From NCBI GenBank assembly GCA_040954595.2, contig CM082583.2:2108001-2172000 (forward strand): 64,000 nt of DNA. The letters are read 5' to 3'. Below, in pieces: positions 9,585-21,043 of this stretch. The translations under genes and the position numbers were made by a program. This DNA is from Balanoglossus misakiensis. Its lineage: Eukaryota; Hemichordata. Under the pieces are notes generated by a model, which was given only the letters and a program-made list of their open reading frames with translations, was not told the DNA's origin and searched no databases. Position 1 is the stretch's first letter. Each line of letters begins with the position of its first letter.

Positions 9585-11310
9585 CGGGCCCAAGCCAAGC
9601 CAGGCTTGGGCCCGTATTGGTTTCGTTGGGGTTTTTCTTTCTTTCTTTCTTTCTTTCTTTATTCTTGGTTCACTTCTTTCGCGCTCTAGATCTCAGACAC
9701 CGCTGCAGGTACAGTTCTCAAACTTGCTACAGTGGTCAAGGTCAATGAGTAGATGTGCAGTGACTTGTGAATACTTAATTAGTCACGTGACATGGCGGCC
9801 ATATTGGATTTTCTGAAAAAATGCAAATCTCAGATCTCAGAAACTACAAGTCAGATCGACTTCAGATTTGGTGTGCTGGTAGTATACCCTCTGCCCATCA
9901 TTTTTGTAATTGGATATTTTGCTGTCAATGTTGCAGTTTTTTTGCTACAGTTGTTTTTCTGAAATCTGGTCAAAATTTCAAAAATCTTCTTCTCCAGAAC
10001 CGGCGATAACCGAGTCACGCCGTTTGGGGTATGTGGTCACCTAACTGATGTCTATCAAGTTTGCGAAGATCATTGTGATTGGTCGAAGATTATGGCGGCC
10101 ATATTGGATTTTCGAAAAACCATAGTAAAACTTCAAAAATCTTCTTCTCCAGAACGGGCGATAACCGAGTCACAAGATTTGGTGTGTGTGGTCATTAAAC
10201 AGATGTCTATCAAGTTTGCGAAGGGGAATGTGATTGGTCGAAGATTATGGCGGCCATATTGGATTTTGTGAAAAACGATTAAAAAGTAAAAATTCCTTTT
10301 CTAGCCCAAAAATTGATAGCACAGAAATTCTTTTTATGGATATGAATCATCATATGACAAGAATAACCTATAAATATTTTGGTAATTTTGGCAATGACCT
10401 TTGACCTACTTTTGACGCATCATTTTTCTGCATATCTAATTCCAGGCTAACCAATAGGGCTATAAGTTTGGTTTTTGATGTATGTGGATTTGTATGTGAT
10501 CAAAAAATTTTGCTACTTTTCATGACCCCTTTGACCTCTGCTGACCTCATTAAATATGCATATACCTAATTACAGATGAACCAATAGACCTAGAGGTTTT
10601 GTTTTTGTTATACATGGACCAGTATGGGGTCAAAATATTTTGCCCAAATGTTGGGTGACCTCGGGTGACCTTTGACCTACTTTTGCATATCTCGACATCC
10701 ACACCAGATACAGCCTTGGCGTTTGGAGGTATGGGGCCATAATGAAAAGCCAAAGTTTTGGGTTACCTGTGACACCTGCTTTACTCATTATTTATGTGCA
10801 TACCTAATTCCGGGCTAACCAAAATGGCTAGAGGTCTGGTTTTTGTTGGACATGGACCACTATGGGTCAAAATTTTCTGCCAAAATTTTGGGTGACCTCA
10901 GATGACCTTTGACCTACTTTTGCATATCTCGGCATCCAAAGCAGGTACAGCGTTGGCATTTGGAGGTATGGGGCCATAATGAAAAGCCAAAGTTTTGTGT
11001 CACCTGTGACACCTGCTTTACTCATTATTTATGTGCATACCTAATTCCGGGCTAACCAAAAGGGCTAGAGATCTGGTTTTTGTTGGACATAGACCACTAT
11101 GGGTCAAAATATTCTGCCCAAATAATTGGTGACCTCTGGGTGACCTTTGACCTACTTAATACTATGTCAACACCAAACCTAGATATAACCTTGATATTTC
11201 ATGGGATAAAACACAGCATTATGTTTCTACTCATTAATTATGTGCATATCTAATAATCAGATCAGATAATAGTGCTTGGGCCCGGACAATGCTGCTTGCA
11301 GCTTTAATTG
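9585..11310. repeat. Composite repeat with CArG/YY1-like and DR1-like motifs
   Basis: The block is bounded by GGGCCCAAGCC...GGCTTGGGCCC on the left (9588-9615) and GCTTGGGCCCGG on the right (11275-11286), each next to a TTG/GTT-rich run. The first part (9790-10270) has three imperfect units with ATGGCGGCCATATTGGATTT and CTTCTTCTCCAGAAC. The second part (10330-11200) has about 235-240-bp units that are the reverse complement of the satellite at 30.4-31.9 kb, each with TGACCTTTGACCT (10395, 10666, 10903, 11141). A CTTT run lies at 9635-9660. No coding region. Confidence 0.75.
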
Positions 11311-12700
11311 TTGTTGTTGTTGTTTACAATTAATTACAAAACAGCTGCAGCATGAATCGCTATGAAATTGATGAGTCGTATGCCCATGGCTGTTAGTATA
11401 AATAATTAAAACAAAATGTCGAATCGTTAAATTTATTGTGGTACTAAATGGATTTGCATGACATGCCAATTTTGTAAATGTTCATGATGGAACTCGTATG
11501 TGTTCTTGGTCAAATTCGCGACGCACAATTCTCTGGAGGTTTTTTTTTACACAGAAGAAATGAACAACACCACGTGTAGAGGGCGCCATGTGTTGGAGAA
11601 GCAGTGACTAGTGCGTTCTAGTCAGTTGTTGCCGTGTTACCGCATGGGGTGTAATCTCAAGCCAGATTCTGAATAACGCATGATTTTCGATTGGCGGTAC
11701 GTAGCTTTGGTAAACGATGGTTAATAGCAGAAATGCTGCATTGTTATGACAACAGACCAGTACAAGGAATACCCCGGAACTGTTTTCTGTTTAATCTAGG
11801 TGGGAATAATATGGCAGACGTTTCACATAATACCCATCGTTTTATTTCATTGTCACTAGTTTTTGTTATGTTCCATTTCCTAAAACAACATCATTGCGTG
11901 TGAAGTTGTAAGAGGAAATTGCTAATTATACATTGGATTGTGAAAGTGTTAAACCAAAACGTGCAAGGAGACGCCATTACAAGTGCCTCATCTCACTAGC
12001 CATTATAATTAACCATACGAATATCAGGATGGTAATCCTTGCAATAGTAGTGGTCGCGTTCGTCACATCGTTGGAAAGAGCAGTATTGAACCAGGCTTGA
12101 AAATGTCACTTTTCGGCCTGTTGGACCCCAATACAAACCGTTGGCAAGGCGGTCCGGACACTTTAATATTAAAAATACAACGCCATATTAAGGTATAGGA
12201 TGCTATGCAGGAATTGAGATCTCTTTATTAATAATGGAACTCAATACGTATTGACTTGTATTTTATAACGCTATTATTCGTCACGTAAACCTACCATGTT
12301 TAAAAAAATACAACTTACGTTTTAGGGGAGTTTTTAAGCATACTAAACGTTAATTGGATTTCTCAAACAATTTAACAGCTTATATCATGTCGATTAATGC
12401 AAAGTACACTGTTGTTAACTTCTTGAAGACAGAGAGGGATGTTAAAGATACGACATACACAAATCGTTTACTTACATCAACTGAACTACATATGACATGT
12501 AAGATATCGTCCTCATAAAATTCTAATGTACATTCTAAACACTCCTCGCTTCTTTCTTCTTCTAACAAGTGTCCCTGAAATGAAAAATGCTACTCCTTAT
12601 AGCATTATTTTTAAGTTCATGTTATTTTCGATAAACGATAACAACATTCAGTTACTAGACAGAGTCAGATGATATCCACACACTCTGATCGAGGCGACCA
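11311..12700. other. No gene seen
   Basis: Unique-looking AT-rich sequence without supported exons, RNA genes or clear repeats. Confidence 0.4.
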
Positions 12701-12708
12701 ACAAGCAC

Positions 12709-12894
12709 TCACCGACGGACGGACATACAGACAAGACAGACAGGCAGAGTGAGAGACAGACAGACAGGCAGGCAGAGTGACAGACAGACAGGCAGAGTGA
12801 CAGACAGACAGGCGGACAGGCAGGCAGGCAGAGTGACAGAAAGACAGACAGACAGGCAGAGTGACAGACAGACAAACAGACAGACAGGCAGAGT

Positions 12895-12928
<34 letters not shown>

Positions 12929-12930
12929 AA
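12709..12930. repeat. CAGA/GGCAGAGTGA minisatellite
   Basis: GACAGACAGGCAGAGTGA-type units repeat with variation for about 220 bp, ending in pure CAGA. The long ORFs on both strands here (C/L/S/V-rich and R/Q/T/D-rich) are products of the repeat. Confidence 0.9.
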
Positions 12931-15745
12931 CAATGTGACTAGTTCTCTTTTACTTTGGCTACGCTTAAAGGAAGACACACATACAAACCACACCAGCACG
13001 GACATCAGCCTGAATATATGTGTCGGTCTAGACTCTCTCACAACCCCTCTCGCCGTCCGTGCAGGCTTATGGTCTGATTGCATGTGTGCCCGACAGGGGG
13101 GGGGGGGGCGACTCATGAACGCTGCCCTCTAGTGGCTACTAAATTGACCAACCAGAGTGCGGCATTCTGGCTCACTCATATGCGCGTCTTGTCGACAGTA
13201 AAGGCTCGAAAAACCCCGTTTTTTGAACAGAATGTGATCATCGAAATAAATCACGATCACAAATTTAGAAAGTTGCATTATGTGTGGAACACCAGACATT
13301 TTTTCCCGTATGATACTACAACCGATCATTTTCACACTTTGTCGGCCGATAAACGTAGTGCCAATGTAGGCTGATAAACACCAGTGCCGAAAGGCGGTTT
13401 TCAAACTACCGATCATTTCAAACTCTATCGATCTTTTTCATAATAAGCCAAAGAGCGTACATGTAGTGCAGTAGCGTACCGAAAAGCCGTTTTCAAACTA
13501 CCGATCTTTTTCATAATAAGCCGATAAGACGTGACCGACACACGATGGAGCTCCGTTTGAGCCAGACAATAGTCCCGGACACCAATACGACAAGTAGACA
13601 ATTGAAAATCACCAAGAAAATATGTTTTTGTAAAAGTTAAAGTAAGGCTTCGAGGTATGAAAAGCGATATCACATCAACACGTCACGAAAATTCGACGGT
13701 CTGGAGGTAACTTCTTTCGCTTCGGTTCGGCCCAGCTATACTGGAAACACCAGGTGCAGGAGCAGAAGAGAAATGTCTTTGACAGACACGCCATGTTTAG
13801 TTGAAGAGTTGCACCCTTGTCTTTGATCTGCCATACTCATTTGAAGGCATAATCTTGTGTCTTTCAAAAGAGCAGTAAATTATGGCAGACAGTTTGCTTA
13901 GACTTTGATATTGTGTTACCCTGTACTGCTTGTTACTTCCACTGGACATTTCCCACAATTCAGTCTGACAATGGTTAAGGTTAGGGATGGGGTTTGTTTT
14001 CTGACATTTCTGAATTCCACTATGGAATTGTTGTAGCATGAGCATTATGTATTTCATGAAACCTGTCCTTTCAAACACTCTGTATGATCAGAACACATCT
14101 CAATTAAGGACAGATATTTCAAGACAAAAGTTACAATTTGAATAGAATAATACCTGTGTATTACCAACACCTCTCTATTAAGGACATATTTTGTCCTGAA
14201 GGTGTCCTTAATTGACATGTTTCACTTTATGTTCAGGTTAGAAGCATCCATTTATTAGCCAACACATCTGTGACCTACAACAAATGCATGCTATGTCTTG
14301 TACTCACAGCCCCTCAGGGTAAAAAATAATAATTATGATCAGGCAAAATGTATTCTTTATTGGAGCAAAAATAGCCACATTGTTGTTCAAAATAGAAACT
14401 TAATTGATATCACTCTAAGTTTGTGATGCTGGTATTTCAGTGTACTGAATGTTGAATCATTCCAAAATCTTTGACCATGAAAACTATTAAAACACATGGA
14501 GACTAATATTTGGCTGGTACAGTTTGTGTAATGGGCACATATCTGTATGTAAGTTGGGTAATTAATGTTTGTGTCAGTCAGTGTCCCTGTACCTGATTGA
14601 CACAAGTCAAATTTGTGATGTCATCACTTGCATGTCGGGTGACAGTGTCTCCCCAAATCTAAATGCAAAACTGAGTGAATGTTAAAAACAATAGGGTGTT
14701 GTCATTTAGCGACAGACTTAGAAATGGCTCTTTTGGATTGGATATGGTTTTGGGGTCTGTTTGTTGGAAATGATTGATAATAAATTCATTGGAAGTAATT
14801 TATATACCTTCATAGACTAGAAGACCTAATCAATATACCATGTATGTACTGTTTCATATTTTGCGTTGATATTGTATACTGGTACGTTTCTACTTCTAGA
14901 GTTAGTATTGAAGTATACAAATATTTTATCTTGTGAGAAGGTTTTATGTCAATAAAATATCCAGAACCTTTTATTCTCACCTGTGCAATTTACAGTAAGA
15001 AATACGAAATATAGAAGCCAATTATGGTGTAAGTGACGGGAGGGGGAATTCCTCCTAAACCATAGCAAAAATTTGCGACAAACAGCAAGTGGGCGTTGTT
15101 TGGGAGACGCAATAATGGTCTCGTCTTCCTCCTGAGGAAAGATACCAAATTTTCAAGTGTAATTTTATTACAGGACCATTTTGTGTGCAGTGAACTGAAT
15201 AAGTCTGTTGTGATTTTTTTTTCAATGTCGCCACCAACGGCGGGTATGACAAATAACTAATTAATTTACATATATTGAAAACGCGTTTACATAACCAGAC
15301 TAAGTAAGAAATAAAGTAAAAAATAGATAGCTGGGTTAATCCTGTGATTTGTACCAAATATCACACTGCAGAAAAAAATCAAGGCATTAATTATGGTTAT
15401 ACATAATCTTTTCTTGGCTTTCAGGTTGATACCTTCGGGGAAGCAGATAATTTATTCTCAATGCAAAAACCTTCCAGTTGTACGCCTTTCTTTTGTACGC
15501 CTGTTTTTGTGGATTAGCAAAGCAGATTAAGTCGGCTCGCATATGTATGTGTGTAACAGCATTTTGATAGTGATTAGTGAAGAAAATCATGTACAATTAA
15601 CATTTGAGCGACACACAGTCAGAGTTCAGTTTCATTTGCTTTTTATTCATTACTATTCATGGAAAGTAGCTACTAGTATTGGAGGTTGATTTTACTCCAA
15701 TAATATTTATAGTATTGGAGGGAATCATTTCAGTAATATCCATTC
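12931..15745. other. No gene seen
   Basis: No supported exon. A short duplication (CGGTTTTCAAACTACCGATC about 13395-13420, near-identical CGTTTTCAAACTACCGATC about 13490-13510, both followed by TTTTTCATAATAAGCC-like text) is the only internal structure. The last part may hold the 3' UTR of the minus-strand PCSK9-like gene. Confidence 0.4.
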
Positions 15746-15822
15746 TCAGTCGTGGCAGCATATGGCAACAGCATAAATGTAATTGCCGTTTCCTCCATTG
15801 ACCGCTATACATTCATCAGCAG
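15746..15822 (-). CDS. Terminal exon of PCSK9-like C-terminal domain
   Basis: Preceded on the minus strand by TTTTCCAG and in phase with the exon at 16212-16363 (G|CT). It encodes about 25 residues: DECIAVNGGNGNYIYAVAIC, then CHD and a stop at 15746-15748. In PCSK9 the last module ends with a similar stretch (..NTC...G..TAVAICC..), so the two cysteines before the stop fit the family. Together with the upstream exon this forms most of one Cys/His-rich module (M3-like). Nothing of the subtilisin catalytic domain is visible in the window, so whether the gene encodes a proprotein convertase or only the C-terminal modules cannot be told. Confidence 0.6.
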
Positions 15823-16211
15823 CTGGAAAATAATTAAATAACAATAATAAACTTTACACCCTGGGAAAGATAGAAATTGGAACAACACAACCTTATCGAA
15901 ATATGTAACTGCGGTTTGTGTTAGCTTATGATTCAATGACAAACCCTGTAATGTACTGAACACGAAATCTATGAATATCTGGAATGTCTGAAATATTGGG
16001 AATTCACAAATATGAACTTTTCTTGTTTACATAGGGGCTTTGTGATTCTATTAAACGTCAAATTCCCAAACTTCCTTGGAAAACGCTCCTGTATTTTAAG
16101 TTGACATTTGCCTACCAGAAGGAAAAGAAAAAGTGCGAAAAATGAAAAAAAGTGAAGAAAAATGGCGATGGTATTGGGACTGGTTCCCTATAGCATTATC
16201 AATATTTTTAC

Positions 16212-16363
16212 CTGAAATATAGGCACCGTCGTTCACAATGTGAAAAGCGTACGAATTGCATCCTGTGAGAGTCCAACCGTGGTCACATGACACACGTGCG
16301 ATGCTACCACCTCCACCATGACCTCTCGTACTCCATTTTGCTTTGCAGTGTAACCCAGGAGCA
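16212..16363 (-). CDS. Exon of PCSK9-like Cys/His-rich C-terminal module
   Basis: Bounded by acceptor TTTACTGTAG and donor CAG|GTAAAA. It encodes APGLHCKAKWS, a Gly-rich loop, then RVSCDHGWTLTGCNSYA. The last PCSK9 module reads APGLECK....VACEEGWTLTGCSA, so both the APGL.CK start and the CxxGWTLTGC core are shared, along with the later GAY residues. In mammals this secreted domain shapes LDL-receptor degradation; no such role can be inferred here. The upstream exons are not seen: the sequence to the right (16.4-20 kb) is repeats without recognisable modules. Confidence is high for the domain, low for the orthology. Confidence 0.7.
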
Positions 16364-16613
16364 CTACAGTAAACAGCATGTGCCCATACTCCTGATTAAA
16401 TGAGTAGAAATATTTCAACACAACTATGAAATTATTCGAATTGAACTAATTGTGGGTGGTTTATACATGTTGGAGGATTTTTATTCTCGTCGCCAGCAAT
16501 CAACATAGTTCCACCCTACGGTATAAGCCAGTGCCACGCCCCCCTTGGTTACTGTTGCTACGCCCCACAAGCTTTGAGCTTGTGGGACATTGACCTCCAC
16601 AACGTAAATAAAC

Positions 16614-16725
16614 ATGGCGGGGAAACTAGATTCGTTCAGGGATAGTCTGCGCAACGTTCCTGGCGACAGTTCTGTATGCTACCTACCAGAGTTAAAAAAC
16701 ATATCCAAGAAGTCACAGGAAAAGG
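16614..16725 (+). CDS. Possible first exon of an unknown gene, cut by a foldback MITE
   Basis: AAACATGGCGG gives a good start context. The first 37 codons (MAGKLDSFRDSLRNVPGDSS, then ..YLPELKNISKKSQEK) are hydrophilic and look protein-like. Just upstream is a GC-richer stretch with a CCACAAGC..GCTTGTGG hairpin that could be promoter. A foldback element begins at about 16733, after which the frame turns into repeat. No good donor is present before it (GG|GTCTAA is weak). I do not recognise the protein. Confidence 0.3.
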
Positions 16726-16732
16726 GTCTAAT

Positions 16733-16905
16733 TATATATATAATTCCCCCGTATTTCGAACGAGTGTGCCTGCGTCGCGGACGAGTGATTCCTTGTATAG
16801 CGGCCATATCCCCCCGAGCCGCAGGCCAGGAGGGATACAGCTATACGGGAAATCACGAGTTCGCGACGCAAACACAAAAGTGAGGAATACGGGGGAAATA
16901 TATGT
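16733..16905. repeat. Foldback MITE
   Basis: The ends read ATAATTCCCCCGTATTTCG and GAATACGGGGGAAATATAT, with GAACGAGTGTGCCTGCGTCGC and GCGACGC complementary further in. Hairpin of about 170 bp with a central GAGCCGCAGGCCAGG loop region. Confidence 0.75.
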
Positions 16906-17232
16906 TTATCACATACATAGACCAAGTTTCCATGAAATTGAATTCATCGTGAATTTAAAACATTTCAGCAAAAAATAGCACTATTTTAAAATGATCGACA
17001 GGTCATGTTATGAGGTCGGGGTCACAGGCAAACGAACATTAAACTGCGATCAGCTGTGGCAATGGCTGCAGTTATAACTGTAGCAGCACCAACCAATTTA
17101 TTTAGGCGGACACGTTCTTGACTGATGTGGCATATCTCTTTAATGTGGCTCTCTATCGTTACATACAGACACCCGTATATACTGTTAATATAGACCAACA
17201 CCGTAAGATCTGGTGAACATAAAAATCGCATC

Positions 17233-17510
17233 AAGGACACGGCGGTCCCATTGTGGGATTACACAAGAAAAAGTCTACACCGGAGTACATGGCCATATGG
17301 CATATACAGACAGACAAACACACACACACATAGCGAGAGATCAATGGGCAAACACTGACTGACCCATAAGCTGCCAATGGCATATGTACATACTGTACAT
17401 ACACTAAATATAACAGCTGGCCTCTTTAAAACTTAGCCAGTTATGTAATCATTCAGGAATTTGCTGTGTAAAGTCTTGTTCTCACTAAAAGTTTCGACAC
17501 TGGTGTTATG
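17233..17510 (-). repeat. DIRS-family fragment, reverse copy of part of 26.7-27.5 kb
   Basis: 17233-17300 is the reverse complement of 26703-26775 (GACACGGCGGTCCCATTG..ACTCCGG..). 17305-17510 matches 27355-27512 in direct orientation (GCGAGAGATCAATGGGCAAA, CTGCCAATG, CAGCTGGCCTCTTTAAAAC). The two adjacent blocks lie in opposite orientations relative to the 26.7-kb copy. This inverted end arrangement fits the split or inverted terminal repeats of DIRS elements, but it could also be rearrangement. Confidence 0.6.
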
Positions 17511-18830
17511 CCAGTGTTTACTCTCTGCAAACACAGGGGATTAGCCCACAGAATCTCCGTGCGTCCACACACTAAACTTTTGGCCACTGTTTTGAAATAA
17601 ACACCGTCTAAATGGCCATGTTTAGCAACATGGCAACTAACAAAATTGAGGGCGTCGAGGACATTACAGCAACATGTTTCAGTTTCTATACCTGCATATG
17701 CATTCTAGACGACTTTGTCGTCTTCATGACAGTTTTGATAATGTTTAGAAGTAAATGAATGTTAATCCATAAATGGAAAATGCCTCAGCTTTTCGGTGAT
17801 CGAGAGAATCTTCTGAAAGTTGGTAGCAGACAGAAGTGTTGCAGACCTGGCAAACTGCGAATGGTTTGAAAACCACTCACGTCCAGTGTGATTGACTTCA
17901 CGAACTGGAAACTGACCAAAGACAATGGGCTATACCTAATAAACATACCCAAAAGTCATTGCAGGGTGGCGCTTTTGAACGGTGTTTGTTTATCTTTGCG
18001 TTCTCACTGCATATTTGCGTCGGAGCTCTGGCCCAGTACTGGCCCTGACCCGCCACCCATCGCCGTCGCAAATCAACACCGGCGCAACACCGGCGTAAAG
18101 CGTTCTCACTTGTTTTTTCCGTCGGTGTCAAATCTACACCGTTGTAGCACCGGTGTAAACGTGCCAGTGAGAACGCCCTATAAATCAATCACACAGGGAA
18201 CTTCCTGCCTAATTAAAACAACTCAATAAAGTAAATACACACAACTTTGCAAAGCAATCTGACCAGTAATTCTTGAGTTACTGAGTTTAGACCAAATTCA
18301 CATTTTTCCAGCTAATTTGCATATTTTGGCGATGACACCTTCATTTGAACAAACTCCCATCTACAGCCCAGCCTGCATCTGCACACCAAATATCAAGGTG
18401 ATACACGCAGCGGTTTTCAAGTTTTTGATGTGGACGGACACACAGACATACATCCATCCATCCATCCATACATACATACATACATACAGACGCAACCGAT
18501 CCCATATGGTCCCATGGTATATACCAATGGGACCTAAAAACAAGCAAAACTGCAAAACGTCAGCAAACAGAACTGATGTATGAACGCGAAATATAGTTCA
18601 AGGCATACACCAACGACTGTTCATAATGTCCTTTCACTGCGATGGCGCTCAAAGCGCAACAAACAAACATATGTCCGTGTATAGGCTGAACATCACTCGA
18701 TTGCGCAATGCTCTCCGCATCATGACATAAACGATGGAATAAAAACTCTTTATTATACACCTACTGCTGTAACCTATGGAGTTCCGTAATTCAATAATTC
18801 GCGGTATCACCGTACAATAATTATTCAAAT
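17511..18830. repeat. MITE at 17997-18178 in otherwise gene-free sequence
   Basis: GCGTTCTCACTG at 17999 and CAGTGAGAACGC at 18164-18175 are inverted 12-bp termini around a 180-bp element. Its interior has repeated CACCGG..GTAAA motifs. CATA/CATC microsatellite at 18455-18488. No supported exon in the rest. Confidence 0.55.
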
Positions 18831-18964
18831 GAGGACGCGGAGTCCCATAACCCACAGGGTAGTCTTGCTCCAAGACTGTGTGATACTGAACATGAAATGC
18901 GCGTCTGCGTTACGTATAGAACGTCCTGTGGACGCGACCAGGGTTATGGGACTCCGCGTCCTCG
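18831..18964. repeat. Foldback element, 134 bp
   Basis: GAGGACGCGGAGTCCCATAA and its complement form near-perfect arms. The loop holds GTCTTGCTCCAAGACTGTGTG and GAACGTCCTGTGGACGCGAC. A shortened piece of the loop recurs at 45899-45945. Confidence 0.8.
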
Positions 18965-19258
18965 GACTGGTGATCAATGTAAACAATGATGATATTAACC
19001 CTACTCTGACGAAAATTTATATAAAAAGTACACAGCCGTTATTAAACAAAATTATTGGTGACCCAAGATGCGAAATAAGTCAAAATCCACGCTGAAATTT
19101 CAGTCGAAGGAATCTGTGAACGAACAGGCGAGCGCATTCATTTCAAGTTCCAGAACGAGCTCAGCGCAAGCAGCGTAGAACGTCGCGCGCGAGACAGGCA
19201 GTTCGACACTAGCATCACCTGATGCGCGAGGTGAAGGCGCGTTCGATATGCAAATTAC

Positions 19259-20003
19259 ATCATGGCGGCGTCTGAAAACTAGAAAGTCCGATAGCGGCCT
19301 ATTTATTCTTTATCGTTCATCAAGGACGTCCGGAAATTTGTGAAACACTTTAGCAATAAAGTCATTGTTAAATATTTATATTGAAGGCGTGTCAGTTTAA
19401 AATCTAAGCGCAAATTTTATCCACCAGCTGAGACACCTCTCTCTCTGCGTTTTTGGCTTCGGAAACGGAAGAAAATACATGTATATACTCGATGTGGGGT
19501 CAAGGTACCTTTTATCCGATTTACACGTCCCCCAGGCGCATCTCTTCACCATTCTGGCCGATATTTAAAGCCAATTAATTCCCAAAACTGAAAATAAAAC
19601 TTCCAGTCTGTCTATTATGGCAAGCCAAACGTCATGGCGGCGTCTGAAAACTAGAAAGTCCGATAGCGGCCTATTTATTCTTTATCGTTCATCAAGGACG
19701 TCCGGAAATTTGTGAAACACTTTAGCAATAAAGTCATTGTTAAATATTTATATTGAAGTCGTGTCAGTTTAAAATCTAAGCGCAAATTTTATCCACCAGC
19801 TGAGACACCTCTCTCTCTGCGTTTTTGGCTTCGGAAACGGAAGAAAATACATGTATATACTCGATGTGGGGTCAAGGTACCTTTTATCCGATTTACACGT
19901 CCCCCAGGCGCATCTCTTCACCATTCTGGCCGATATTTAAAGCCAATTAATTCCCAAAACTGAAAATAAAACTTCCAGTCTGTCTATTATGGCAAGCCAA
20001 ACG
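19259..20003. repeat. 372-bp direct tandem duplication
   Basis: The segment starting CATGGCGGCGTCTGAAAAC at 19261 recurs at 19633. The copies are almost identical over the full 372 bp; the one difference I found is GAAGGCGTG versus GAAGTCGTG. It lies just downstream (minus strand) of the FN3-like exons and contains AATAAA motifs, so it may be 3' UTR sequence of that gene. Confidence 0.85.
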
Positions 20004-20084
20004 TTGCAATATTCTTGACAAACTATTTTCTTGTTGTATAATTTTATTTTTATTCTTCAATTTCACGTTTGCTTTGGTCAAATC

Positions 20085-20525
20085 TATATTTGTGTTCTTC
20101 AAATCTATATCGGCTTTGTTGAGTTGCGAAAGACTGGTCATTTTAATAAATCTCTCCAGCGTAGAATACAAAATCAAAGTAGAAACATAGGATAAAAATA
20201 CCAATTATCGCCGCGCCAACAGTTAGAGTCAAGAAACAAATACGACGGATTATTTAGGCTATATGTACTTCAAAATATACATGATTTTCCGAGTTAAATC
20301 TGTAGATTTCTACTCATAAAATCACATGTATAACAATGGCATTAGACTGAAAGATTAAGTCTTGTGCGGGCGCTCCAGCGCACTGCCTTCGACCCTTTAC
20401 TGAAGACTCTTTGACAGTGTGTCAGAGCGCCCGCACACGACTGTATCTTTCAGTCTACGATGGCATTGGTACCTGTTATTATTGGTGGTTCCGTTTCCAT
20501 AGATAAATTGACAAAAACGCATGCG
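20085..20525. repeat. Segmental duplicate of 36007-36425
   Basis: Both loci carry the same order: a short minus-strand ORF (MTSLSQLNKAD), a hydrophobic stretch (VGAAIIGIFILCFYF), a TAGACTGAAAG MITE, then the end of the FN3-like exon with ACAG|GTACCA donor. They differ by only a few bases. The 36-kb copy stops within the exon at about 36425. The hydrophobic stretch could be a membrane segment of the FN3-like protein but an in-frame stop lies close upstream, so I do not annotate it as an exon. Confidence 0.75.
20343..20457. mobile_element. 115-bp MITE with 9-bp target duplication
   Basis: TAGACTGAAAGAT at the left and ATCTTTCAGTCTA at the right, arms extending into GTGCGGGCGCTC and GAGCGCCCGCAC. 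Flanked by CAATGGCAT and CGATGGCAT (8 of 9 match). A 9-bp duplication points to the Mutator-like group. The same element, at the same place in duplicated flanking sequence, lies at 36245-36359. Confidence 0.8.
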
Positions 20526-20679
20526 CTATAAATGTCTACGTAGTTGACGGCTCTGACAAGTATTTCGTTGGTCTCGTAGGAATTCAGGTGAAAGCCATGG
20601 ACCAGGGCAAACGTTTCTCCACCTTCAGCAACGTCGGTCCAATCAAACACTTTACCTTCCTTCCTGTGCATAATATACA
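20473..20679 (-). CDS. FN3-like ectodomain exon
   Basis: Acceptor CTTATTCCAG at 20680 and donor ACAG|GTACCA at 20473. The exon encodes KEGKVFDWTDVAEGG, then NEILVRAVNYVDIYS and TEPPIITG, the second half of an FN3-like repeat with the usual VRA.N..G.YS and T.PP.I signature of large extracellular multi-repeat proteins. The preceding exon ends in phase 0, but this one reads openly only if entered with one base already used. Either a small exon is missing or there is a frameshift. Next to it the upstream exon is broken by a transposon, so this gene or copy may be dead. Confidence 0.5.
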
Positions 20680-21043
20680 CTGGAATAAGTGAAAACAAAG
20701 AACAATGAACAGGGTTAATTATGAATGGTCCTGAGTGGTCTCACAGTAAAAACCAATTCCCCTAAAATCAAGAATTACCTGGTAATGCGATAGGCCGGCA
20801 ATATCCTGAAATCCTCGCCAAGAAAAATTCACTGAATTTGTTATTGACTGGTGATCTTCTCTTGTTGGATAGTGAGTTTCTGATGATGTTATTAGTTCTA
20901 CGATAGCATTATCAGCATCCGGGGCATCGGTTACTAAGGTAACGCCATCGGTCATGATCACACTTGACAATCCTATGTAATTGTGACAACGGATTGTAGA
21001 GAACAGTTTTTGTCCATGTCCAACTTGACCAGTCACATTAACC

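Noticed and set aside
12648-13132. Cys/Leu/Ser-rich and Arg/Gln/Asp-rich ORFs on both strands
   Set aside because: Produced by the CAGA minisatellite; overlapping frames are equally open.
20090-20262. Hydrophobic segment plus coiled-coil-like ORF after the FN3-like exon
   Set aside because: A membrane segment would make sense there, but an in-frame stop lies a few codons upstream and no usable acceptor joins it to the preceding exon.
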